From the NCBI RefSeq assembly GCF_020037125.1, contig NZ_JAIQDG010000004.1:327045-391044 (forward strand): 64,000 bases of DNA. Reading direction: 5' to 3'. Positions 9,190 to 17,055 of this stretch are shown in pieces. A program made the translations under genes and the position numbers. This stretch comes from Myxococcus sp. RHSTA-1-4. Lineage in GTDB: Bacteria > Myxococcota > Myxococcia > Myxococcales > Myxococcaceae. The notes beneath the pieces were generated by a model. That model was not told the DNA's origin. It searched no databases and saw only the letters and a list, made by a program, of their open reading frames with translations. Each line of letters opens with the position of its first letter. The first letter of the stretch is position 1.

Positions 9190-10155
9190 ATGCTCCTTCA
9201 TCAACGCCTGAGAGAAGGGCAGCGCGAGTACCTCCTCCTCGCGTTGCATGACCCACTCCCCGAGGGCTGCCAGGCCCTGGACGCCGGTCGCGGATGGACG
9301 CTCGAGCACCGGCTGCGGCGGCTCGCGCTGGACGAGTCCAACCTGCGCACCCTGAGCATGCTGGTCCAGGCCCATGGCTCCCTCGGCCACCATGCGGCGC
9401 GAACCTCGGAGGACGTGGTGCGCCAGGCGGCCACCCTGCTCTCCTTCGGCGTGCTCCGGCTGGCCCTGGCGCCCCCGCCCTCGCGCTACGGCGCCCCCGC
9501 CTTCCCGGAGGAGGCGCCGAAGCAGGAGCCGCCCGTCACCCCCGAGGAGGACATCACCCTCCGGCTCCAGGTGGTGGACGACGTCAGCGACGGGCCCATC
9601 TCCGGCATCAAGCTGAAGCTCCAGTTCTCCGACAAGTCGGAGAAGGAGGCCACCACCGATGGGGAGGGCCGCATCGACCTGCCGAAGGTGCCGAAGGGGA
9701 GTGTCAGCGTGCTGTCCCTCATCGAGGGCGCCACGCTGAGCAACTCCGTGGCGCTCGTGCGCACCGGCGGCCCGTGGTCCGGCCAGAAGCCCACCAAGGC
9801 GGGCACGAAGTCCCAGGCCACCTCGCAGCGCGTCCTGGTGAAGGTCACCGAGCACCGCGTCATTGACGAGGAGACGCTGGAGAACGTGGCGGAGATGTAC
9901 GGCCTCACCGCGGATGCGCTCGCGCAATTCAACTGGGGAACGACGGACCCGGAGCAGATCCAGCGGCGCCTGGAGATCTCCGTGGGGTGCACGCGCAAGG
10001 ACGAGGGCGGCAAGTACGTGTTCAGCCGCGACGACGACCCGGGCATTCTCTACGTGCCCCGCCCCGTGGCGCTGACCGGGCTGGCGGTGGACCAGAGCCA
10101 CATCCTCCGCGTGAAGCGGGCCCGCAGGCCGCGGCCCTTCAGCTTCTCGATTTGA
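9190..10155 (+). CDS. LysM-like/Ig-like protein, first gene of lytic cassette
   Basis: The product is 321 residues with no signal peptide or membrane helix. Residues 1-95 are mostly helical. About 112-185 looks like a carboxypeptidase-regulatory/SpaA-type Ig fold (GPISGIKLKLQFSD, TTDGEGRIDLP). About 215-290 is a LysM-like block (TEHRVIDEETLENVAEMYGL, AQFNWGTTDPEQIQRRL, VGCTRKDEGGKYVFS, DPGILYVPRP). From memory this extended LysM pattern is common in proteins near type VI secretion effectors, but that needs a search. It would bind glycan or act as an adaptor. It heads a five-gene same-strand run. No good ribosome site precedes ATG 9190, so the start is uncertain. Confidence 0.65.
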   Translation: MLLHQRLREGQREYLLLALHDPLPEGCQALDAGRGWTLEHRLRRLALDESNLRTLSMLVQAHGSLGHHAARTSEDVVRQAATLLSFGVLRLALAPPPSRYGAPAFPEEAPKQEPPVTPEEDITLRLQVVDDVSDGPISGIKLKLQFSDKSEKEATTDGEGRIDLPKVPKGSVSVLSLIEGATLSNSVALVRTGGPWSGQKPTKAGTKSQATSQRVLVKVTEHRVIDEETLENVAEMYGLTADALAQFNWGTTDPEQIQRRLEISVGCTRKDEGGKYVFSRDDDPGILYVPRPVALTGLAVDQSHILRVKRARRPRPFSFSI

Positions 10156-10240
10156 GCCCGCCTTCCCGTCCATGAACTCCACGGGTTGAGCCAACAAGGT
10201 TGCCGGGAGACATAGAATCGGGCCGGGCCAGGGGAATCGC

Positions 10241-11332
10241 ATGGGGACGATGACGCACAGGCACGGGACGACGAGACCGGGGGGCGGGCCTCGCGCGGGG
10301 TGGATGCCCGCCTGCGTGCTGGCGCTCCTGGTGACGCTGCCCTTCGCGCGGGCCCGGGCGGTGGAGCCCCCGGTGGGCGCCGCGCGTTGCTCCAAGGCCG
10401 ACGTCACCAGGAGCCGCCGGAGCGCCGAGAAGCTCTACCGTGACGGCCGGTACGCCGAGGCCGTGGAGTCCCTGCGGCGGACGAAGGAGTCCTGCTGGAG
10501 CGCGCTGGATGCCACGGACCGGGGCTGGCTGGTGTCCGACCTGGGCCTGGCCGCGCTGCGCGCCGGTCAACCCGAGCTGTGCCGCCAGGTGCTCGACGAG
10601 GCGCCCGCGGAGCTCGACGCCGGCTCGCGCGTGGCGAAGGCCATCGCGCACAACCGGGGGCTCTGCCAGGGGGATGGGGCCCTGCCGGTGACGGTCTTCT
10701 ACTCGGGGCTTCTCATCTCCTCCCCGGCCGAGGCGTCCGCGGCCCTGACGCGCGAATGGAGCTACTTCGTAGAGCTGCGCGAGGGACGGCTTGCTCAGCG
10801 AGCTGATCGCGAAATCGACCGGTGCACCGAAACAGACGGGGTGGAGTTGGGGGACCTCAACGTCATGGCCACCGTCGATCTCTATTCCACCCAGGCCCAA
10901 CTGCTCCGCTGCCGTGCGCTGAAAATGGTCACCACCGCTCGGCCTTCGAGGGTGAGCCACGTGCGGGACCTCTTTTCCACCAAGGCTCTTGGCAAGGTAC
11001 TGCCTGCGGCTCTGGCCCCGGCCATCGTGCCCGGAGACGCCGAGGAACGCTCGCGAGCGAGCGGCGAAGGGCGCACCTGGAACGACCTCGATTCGCGGCT
11101 GCGCTTCGAGCCGATCCCCGAGCGCAAGGAGGAGCTCCGGGTGCGGGGGAGCGGCGTGACGGGAGACCTGTCGCAGTGGGCGCTGGGAGACTTCAACGGT
11201 GACGGCGTCGAGGACCTCATCCTGTTGCGCACCGTGAGCCCCGAGGGCGGGAGCGCTGTTGATATGGCCGCCTTCTTGTTAACGCGCACTCAGCCCGGAG
11301 GCGTGCTGACAATCCTCGAACAGTGGAAATAG
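10241..11332 (+). CDS. Exported TPR-like protein with calcium-loop-like C-terminus
   Basis: The product is 363 residues. The ATG is set 6 bases after AGGGG. The N-terminus has basic residues, then MPACVLALLVTLPFARARA, a probable cleavable signal peptide. Residues about 45-150 look like a short TPR or helical-repeat array (SAEKLYRDGRYAEAVESLRR, LAALRAGQPELCRQVLDEAP). Near the C-terminus, GDFNGDGVEDLILL is an Asp-rich FG-GAP/VCBS-type loop. It lies between the LysM-like gene and the second exported gene. A role as a periplasmic immunity or accessory protein for the lytic enzymes fits its position, but nothing in the sequence proves it. Confidence 0.68.
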   Translation: MGTMTHRHGTTRPGGGPRAGWMPACVLALLVTLPFARARAVEPPVGAARCSKADVTRSRRSAEKLYRDGRYAEAVESLRRTKESCWSALDATDRGWLVSDLGLAALRAGQPELCRQVLDEAPAELDAGSRVAKAIAHNRGLCQGDGALPVTVFYSGLLISSPAEASAALTREWSYFVELREGRLAQRADREIDRCTETDGVELGDLNVMATVDLYSTQAQLLRCRALKMVTTARPSRVSHVRDLFSTKALGKVLPAALAPAIVPGDAEERSRASGEGRTWNDLDSRLRFEPIPERKEELRVRGSGVTGDLSQWALGDFNGDGVEDLILLRTVSPEGGSAVDMAAFLLTRTQPGGVLTILEQWK

Positions 11333-11381
11333 CAAGACCGGTTGCCCCCCTGACTTTCACCAGTGGCAAAACCCCCGCCAG

Positions 11382-12572
11382 ATGACCCAAATGAGAGCGA
11401 CACTCCACATCCAGGCAGCCGCTGCGTCACACCTCTTCCGGCGACTCTCGGCACGACTGTGGCCGGCCGCCCTCCCCGTGCTGATGCTGGCGTGCGTGAC
11501 GCCCCCCTCTCCCGCCAATGCCTCGGCCCCCCCGAGGGGAGAGCGGGCCTGCGACGGGGGCCCTTGCGGTGAGCAGCAACCTGCCACCTCCCAGGAACCG
11601 GCCGCACCCGCGGCCCCCGCGGTAGCGCCTTCGACCACCATCCCGACGCCCGCGGCATCCACGCCAGCCACGACACAGCCCGAGCCAGCCACGACACAGC
11701 CCGAGCCAGCCACGACACAGCCCGAGCCAGCCACGACACAGCCCGCGGCTTCGGCCCCGTCCTCCGCGCCAGCCCGCGCGGAGGTGCCCTGCGACAGGGA
11801 CTGGGCGGATGGACAGGACTTCCGCATTGAAATCGGATGGCGGAAGGACGACGGCAAGCCCCTCCGGCCCTTCAACCCCGACGACCCGATGTACCCGTAT
11901 GAGCTCCGTGGGGACCGGTTCCTCTTCCTCGAAAAGGGGATGGTCTACACCGCGGTCGGCAGGTTCACCGATAGGGAGGAGGGCGAAGCGGCGCGGAGGA
12001 AAGTGGAGATCGAGCGCCCCGAGGCCCGCGTCTCCCTCATGATTCCAGGCCCCTACCTGGCGACCGGGTCGCCCACGTGCAAGGTCAGCTCGATGACCCG
12101 GATGAAGAACCCCAGAGTCGACAAGGCCTCCTGGATTCTGGAGCAGGACGGCCTGCTGCTCGCGGGGGCACGCACGCAGTGCACCCATGGCTCGCAGACG
12201 AAGAAGGTCACCGCCATGTCCTGCGACGGGATGAAGAACCTGCTGACTGACACGGTGACCGCCCCCTGCGAGGCCCGGCGCATTGACACCTGCGTCCGTC
12301 CGGTCGTGCCCGGCGTGGTCCTGCTCGACCACTCCTATTCGATGACCGGAGGCACCAACATCCACCTGCGCGTTTATGACCTGAAGCGCAAGAAGCGGCT
12401 GCAGTCCATCGACGCGTCGCACGGTGGAGGCCCCGAGACGGAGCTGCTGAGCGTCGAGGACACGGATGGGGATGGCGTGCCGGAGCTCGTGTATTCCATC
12501 GCGGGCACCGGGCAGCGGACCCGGGTGCTCAAGTGGACCCAGGGCCGGTTCGCCGAGGTCCGCTCGAAATGA
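11382..12572 (+). CDS. Secreted or lipid-anchored protein with TTQPEPA repeats
   Basis: The product is 396 residues. The N-terminus holds a hydrophobic run ending PVLMLAC, an imperfect lipobox, after about 25 residues. A low-complexity linker carries three TTQPEPA units plus TTQPAA. The folded part (about 130-390) has seven cysteines after the linker, suggesting disulfides in the periplasm. It ends with EDTDGDGVPELVYSIAG, an Asp-rich loop like that of the preceding protein. The last codons overlap the start of the M15 peptidase gene (ATGA at 12569-12572), so the two are translationally coupled. That coupling and the export signal suit an immunity or inhibitor role. No strong ribosome site marks the start; ATG 11391 is an alternative. 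Confidence 0.65.
   Translation: MTQMRATLHIQAAAASHLFRRLSARLWPAALPVLMLACVTPPSPANASAPPRGERACDGGPCGEQQPATSQEPAAPAAPAVAPSTTIPTPAASTPATTQPEPATTQPEPATTQPEPATTQPAASAPSSAPARAEVPCDRDWADGQDFRIEIGWRKDDGKPLRPFNPDDPMYPYELRGDRFLFLEKGMVYTAVGRFTDREEGEAARRKVEIERPEARVSLMIPGPYLATGSPTCKVSSMTRMKNPRVDKASWILEQDGLLLAGARTQCTHGSQTKKVTAMSCDGMKNLLTDTVTAPCEARRIDTCVRPVVPGVVLLDHSYSMTGGTNIHLRVYDLKRKKRLQSIDASHGGGPETELLSVEDTDGDGVPELVYSIAGTGQRTRVLKWTQGRFAEVRSK
11663..11746 (+). repeat. Four copies of a 21-bp tandem repeat in coding sequence
   Basis: The unit GCCAGCCACGACACAGCCCG plus A (C in the last copy) occurs four times head to tail and encodes TTQPEPA. The copies are almost identical in DNA, so the array is recent or actively homogenised and may vary in number between strains. 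It forms the flexible linker between the membrane anchor and the folded domain. Confidence 0.93.
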
Positions 12573-15500
12573 GCTACGGCTATCAGGAGCCCTCGTACCT
12601 CTGCCTGACCCGCGAAGCGGTCAGGGATATCTACAAGGCGACGCGCGCGCCTGACGAGCTCGACGGTCACGACCGGTTCGTCCGGACGACCCGCGTACTG
12701 GGCAACCCCATCCTCACGAGCTTCAAGACGGAGCAACTCGTCCCGGTCCATCTGCCGGGCTTCGGGCCTCAGAAGAACGAAACCCGGAAGGTCAGCGTCA
12801 ACCGCAAGCTCGCGCATCTCTTCATGGCGGCGTTCGAGAAAATCAAGGCGGCCCACCTGCCCTACGTCCTGTACGACGCCGGGACCTACAACTTCCGATA
12901 CAAGCAGAACACCTCGGTCAAGCAAGCCATCGCGAACCTGCCGGAGTATGCCCAGCTCCGGCAGGGCTCCGGCTTCTGGGGCTCCTGGAACTCCCTCTGC
13001 GCCGAGCACGACCGCCTTAACAATGCCTTCGAGGAGGAGGTCTTCTGCGACGGACGCATGCAGAAGAAGAAGGAGCTGCTCTCCAACCACTCCTGGGGCA
13101 GCGCCATCGACCTCAACTCGACGACCAACCCGTACGACAAGACCCAGCGCTTCGACATGCCCATCCGGATCGTGGAGATCATGGAAGGGTTCGGGTTCCA
13201 CTGGGGCGGCTACTACCACGACTACATGCACTTCGAGTTCGCGCGCACCCAGGTCTCCGGGGCGTCGGACGAAGAGCCGTCGCAGGTGGTCTTCCCTTTC
13301 GGCGCGGACCCGCGGCGCGAGTCTCCGCTGAAGTACTACTTCTTCAACGAAGCGGGAGCCGGAGGATTCTTCCCGCTCGGCAAGCAGCAGAACCTCCATG
13401 CGGGAGTCCACCTTGAGCCGGACTCGCCAGCACCGCTGGTGCCCGTCAGGGCGGCCATGCCCGGATATATCGTGGCCGCGCGCCTGATGGCCCCGGGGAA
13501 GGAAGGTGACAACGAAATCCTCCTGAGCGCGACGGAGGGCCGCCCGCTGGGCTTCGTCCTCGTCCGGCACGAGTTCACCGAGCCCGAGGGTACGCCCCCT
13601 CCCAAGCCCTTCCCGCTCTACAGCCTGTACATGCACCTGGCCCCTCCCAAGTGGGGGGGCGCGGAGTCCGACAAGGCGTTCGAGAAGGCGCCCTGGCTCG
13701 AGTCCTTCTTCAGGATGCAGCATGGCGCGGTGGTCAACATCGACCCTGACTCCGACGAGGTCGGCAAGACCTACTGGGCCCAGGGCCCGCTGAATCCCCG
13801 GGCGGAGAACCATCCGGTGCGGGACCGTGCCCAGCCCGTCCCAGGTATCGTGGGTGGGCGACCCCTGGCCCTGGCGAAGCCCAGCCCCCAGGAGGTCACC
13901 GAGGCCATCGAGGCGCTCAAGAAGGGCTCCATCATCACGTTCGATCGCCCGCTCTTCCCGGTGGCCGCGGGGGAGATCATCGGATTCCTCGCGCCGGGCC
14001 GAGACGTTCCCTCCGAGGAGCTGGCTCCCGCGCAAGACTCGGGCGCCTCCGCCACCCTGGCGAGAAGCCCCCGCCCTCCGGCCGCCACGGCGCCGCTGCC
14101 CCGGTACGTGCACTGGGAGCTGTTCTCCCTGAGTGGCGGCGACAGCGGCCTCAAGTTCCTCATCGAGAAGGACGAGGCGCTGAAGGCCCTGCTCCAGGAG
14201 GTCGAGGAGCAGGACAAGAAGGACAACTTCCTGCAGATGCCCTCTGACAGGACACCGGGCGCCAGGAACGAGGTCCAGGACATCCTGGGCCCCACCGGGG
14301 TGAACATCGTCAAGGAACTCCGGACCGCGAGGTACGGCACCAGGCTGCGACAGCACTTCAACAACGGCACCCGGTTCTTCTCGGCCGAGGACACCACCGA
14401 GAAGCCGTTCACCTGGCCCCTGACAATCACGCTGGAGAACAAGTACAAGTTCCCGGGCGATCCAACGACGGTATGCACCCTGGAGGTGCAATACAAGAAG
14501 GCGGGGGATTTCCTCTCGAGGGAGCGCTTCACCCTATCTCCCAAGAGGGACGTGCCCACGCTGACCGTGAAGCTGAGCGTGCCCGCGGCGGCGGACTCAC
14601 TGTCGCTTTGGTCGCCCGTCTTCTTCGCCGACCGGCTGGAGGTGGCCGCTGACGTGCTTCGCGAGAAGCGTTTCCAGAGCCGTGCCGAGCTCTTCAAGAA
14701 GGCCGCTCGCCACCGCTGGCGCAACCTCGTGATGAACCACATCAACGAGTGGACGCCCGCGGGGCTCGTCAAGCAGCTCGAGGCACGCAAGGCGGAAGGG
14801 TTCTTCGACCACCTGGAGGACAAACCCGAGACGACCTTCGAGAAGCTGAAGGAGTACCTGCTGCCGCTGACCTGGTGGGACCGCCCGGCGACCGAGAAGG
14901 ACCCCTACGGCGAGGTCCCTGTGCTGGCGGACGCCCAGGGCCACAAAAAAAGCCTCTTCGGCGACAGCGACGCGATGCTGCCCCGGAATGCGAATGTCGT
15001 CAGCATGCATCCGGTCACCGCGCTGTGGCTGGTGGACCTCCTCGTGGAGAATGCGGTCATCGGCCTCGCGAAGGAATGGCCTCCGTGCACGCTGAAGCGA
15101 GACGAGAGCACCCTGAAGCCGCCATTCCTGGGGCTGCTCTTCAAGGGACACACCGCGCTGTCCGGCAAGGAGATGCTGACCGTCCTGGTGCAGCACGGCT
15201 ACGGAACGACGGCGGGGACGAGCGCGGAGGACGTCACCTTCTGGCTCGCCGCCGGGGGGGACGGGGGCGCAGGAAGCGAGCCGCAGGTCCTTTGCCGCAC
15301 CTCCTATAAAGACGGTGTCGCGCTCGGGCGCGCACGCGCCCCCTCCTGGGGCCAGTGGGAGGTGTATGCGACGCGCGCGGATGGGCAGCGCTTCGAGCCA
15401 CTCGAGAGCCGCTCGACGACATTCGACGTGCCGAAGCCCGTGCTCACCGGTCAGCCCTTCGAGCTCGGCTCGAAGCCGGGCAAGCTCCGCCCGCTCGCCG

Positions 15501-17029
15501 CGGGCGGCATCGTCGTCCGCCAGAACTTGCCCGCGACGCTCCCGGGCTACGTCGTCTTCGAATACTGGAAGCTCCCCCCGCGCACACAGCCCGACCTGCG
15601 CGAGACTCCAACCGCCGCCTCGCTGGCCATGCCCGTCCTCGCGAGCAGGCCCCCCGAGGCGCGGACGACTGGAGGGCTCAGGTACCTGAACGACCTCATC
15701 GTGGGAACGGAGAAGAAGGACGGCAACCCGAAGGTCACGCCCAACTTCTCCTTCAAGGAGTTCCTGACCAGCCAGCGCCACGGCCGGGTCTTCCAGGGCG
15801 ACCCGGCAACCGCCTTCAGGCTGGCGGTCCCCCTGGCCCAGCGGCTCCAGGAGCTTCGCGACCTCTGCAAGCCAAAGAATGGGGAGAAGGAACTCCAGCT
15901 CTCGGTGAAGCGGCTCGCCGAGAACGGCCTGTCCCTGCTCGTGACCCCCAACACCGGGTCCGCCGAGGACCTGACCCTGCTCGCGAAGAAGCTGCGGATG
16001 CTCAGCCCCTCCGAGCTCCACTCCGCCGAGTACGTGGAGGCGGAGGAGGCCGTCCGGCTCACCTACTCCTCGGCCAACTCGTCCGGAGTGCTCCACCTCG
16101 AGTTCGACCCGGCCCCCGCCCTGGGGCGGCTCGCCGCGGAGTTGCTGTCCGACGAAACGGGGGGCGAGGTGCTGCACGTCCGTCCCCGCTTCATCGCGCC
16201 CAACAGCGGGCACGCGCTCCACACGTCCAGGAGGCTCACCGCCGTGGAGGGCGAGACAGAGTTGTTCTCCGCCTCGGCGGCGGACATCCGGGCCGCGTGC
16301 GGGGAGGACTGCCTCGAGGTCGTCGCGGACAGGTGCCTGCCTCCAGTGAGCCGGTTCGAGTTCGGAGCCATCCAGGTCAAGATGGGCGCGGGCGTGTTGC
16401 GCACCGAGGTGAAGCTGCACGGAGACGCCAACGCATGGAAGGCGGCGGCGCCCATCATCAAGCTCGCGGGCATCGTCCAGAACAAGCGCGGGAATGGCGT
16501 CCTCCTCGCGGACTGGCCCCTGCTCGACAAGAATGGCCATCGCATCCCGCAGATGTGGGGCGATAAGCTCACGTTCACCGCGGAGGTCACTCAGCCCGGC
16601 AAGGTGGCGACCCCGCCTCCTCCGGTGACGTGCGAGGTGAAGGTCGAGCCGCGCCTCGAGACGCTGACCTGGAAGCTCCAGGGCAAGAACCTCTGCTTCA
16701 CGGGCCAGGGGCACTTCATCCCCACGGGCCTGGACTTCCACATCATCTGTGATCGGCAGGACGCGACCACGGGCCAGTGGGCGGAGGACGCCACCATCAC
16801 CAGCGCCATCCGCTACAAGCTCCAGGCGGAATTCCCCTGGGGCCAGTGCACGGAGACGGGAATCTTCGAGGCGTCTGTCCCCCACCTGCTGCTGAAGAAG
16901 GCCGAAGGCCCCTTCCGCTTCTACTGGCGCCGCAGGGTGAACAGGGCGGGCGCCCCGCTACTGGTGCTGGGCGCGGTCATCGAGGAGCCGCCCCCCCTGG
17001 AAGTCACGATGGCCGAACTGGGACTCTAG
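12569..17029 (+). CDS. Giant M15 peptidase with M23-like domain (cell-wall effector candidate)
   Basis: The product is 1486 residues; the start ATG overlaps the upstream stop. Residues about 75-230 form an M15 (D-Ala-D-Ala carboxypeptidase/endolysin-type) domain with an intact zinc site: HxxGxAxD in SNHSWGSAIDL (His174, Asp181) and DYMHFEF (Asp218, His221). Residues about 270-360 resemble an M23/LytM fold (NLHAGVHLEPD, PVRAAMPGYIVAARL, LYSLYMHLAPP), but the usual Asp of HxxxD is His281, so activity there is doubtful. The remaining 1100 residues are mostly beta-type, probably Ig-like modules, with a second Cys-poor tail. There is no signal peptide, so entry to the periplasm would need a secretion machine or lysis. 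It is coupled to an exported protein and followed 26 bases later by a lysozyme gene. Confidence 0.82.
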   Translation: MSYGYQEPSYLCLTREAVRDIYKATRAPDELDGHDRFVRTTRVLGNPILTSFKTEQLVPVHLPGFGPQKNETRKVSVNRKLAHLFMAAFEKIKAAHLPYVLYDAGTYNFRYKQNTSVKQAIANLPEYAQLRQGSGFWGSWNSLCAEHDRLNNAFEEEVFCDGRMQKKKELLSNHSWGSAIDLNSTTNPYDKTQRFDMPIRIVEIMEGFGFHWGGYYHDYMHFEFARTQVSGASDEEPSQVVFPFGADPRRESPLKYYFFNEAGAGGFFPLGKQQNLHAGVHLEPDSPAPLVPVRAAMPGYIVAARLMAPGKEGDNEILLSATEGRPLGFVLVRHEFTEPEGTPPPKPFPLYSLYMHLAPPKWGGAESDKAFEKAPWLESFFRMQHGAVVNIDPDSDEVGKTYWAQGPLNPRAENHPVRDRAQPVPGIVGGRPLALAKPSPQEVTEAIEALKKGSIITFDRPLFPVAAGEIIGFLAPGRDVPSEELAPAQDSGASATLARSPRPPAATAPLPRYVHWELFSLSGGDSGLKFLIEKDEALKALLQEVEEQDKKDNFLQMPSDRTPGARNEVQDILGPTGVNIVKELRTARYGTRLRQHFNNGTRFFSAEDTTEKPFTWPLTITLENKYKFPGDPTTVCTLEVQYKKAGDFLSRERFTLSPKRDVPTLTVKLSVPAAADSLSLWSPVFFADRLEVAADVLREKRFQSRAELFKKAARHRWRNLVMNHINEWTPAGLVKQLEARKAEGFFDHLEDKPETTFEKLKEYLLPLTWWDRPATEKDPYGEVPVLADAQGHKKSLFGDSDAMLPRNANVVSMHPVTALWLVDLLVENAVIGLAKEWPPCTLKRDESTLKPPFLGLLFKGHTALSGKEMLTVLVQHGYGTTAGTSAEDVTFWLAAGGDGGAGSEPQVLCRTSYKDGVALGRARAPSWGQWEVYATRADGQRFEPLESRSTTFDVPKPVLTGQPFELGSKPGKLRPLAAGGIVVRQNLPATLPGYVVFEYWKLPPRTQPDLRETPTAASLAMPVLASRPPEARTTGGLRYLNDLIVGTEKKDGNPKVTPNFSFKEFLTSQRHGRVFQGDPATAFRLAVPLAQRLQELRDLCKPKNGEKELQLSVKRLAENGLSLLVTPNTGSAEDLTLLAKKLRMLSPSELHSAEYVEAEEAVRLTYSSANSSGVLHLEFDPAPALGRLAAELLSDETGGEVLHVRPRFIAPNSGHALHTSRRLTAVEGETELFSASAADIRAACGEDCLEVVADRCLPPVSRFEFGAIQVKMGAGVLRTEVKLHGDANAWKAAAPIIKLAGIVQNKRGNGVLLADWPLLDKNGHRIPQMWGDKLTFTAEVTQPGKVATPPPPVTCEVKVEPRLETLTWKLQGKNLCFTGQGHFIPTGLDFHIICDRQDATTGQWAEDATITSAIRYKLQAEFPWGQCTETGIFEASVPHLLLKKAEGPFRFYWRRRVNRAGAPLLVLGAVIEEPPPLEVTMAELGL

Positions 17030-17055
17030 CCACGGCGCGCAGCCGCTCTCGAATC

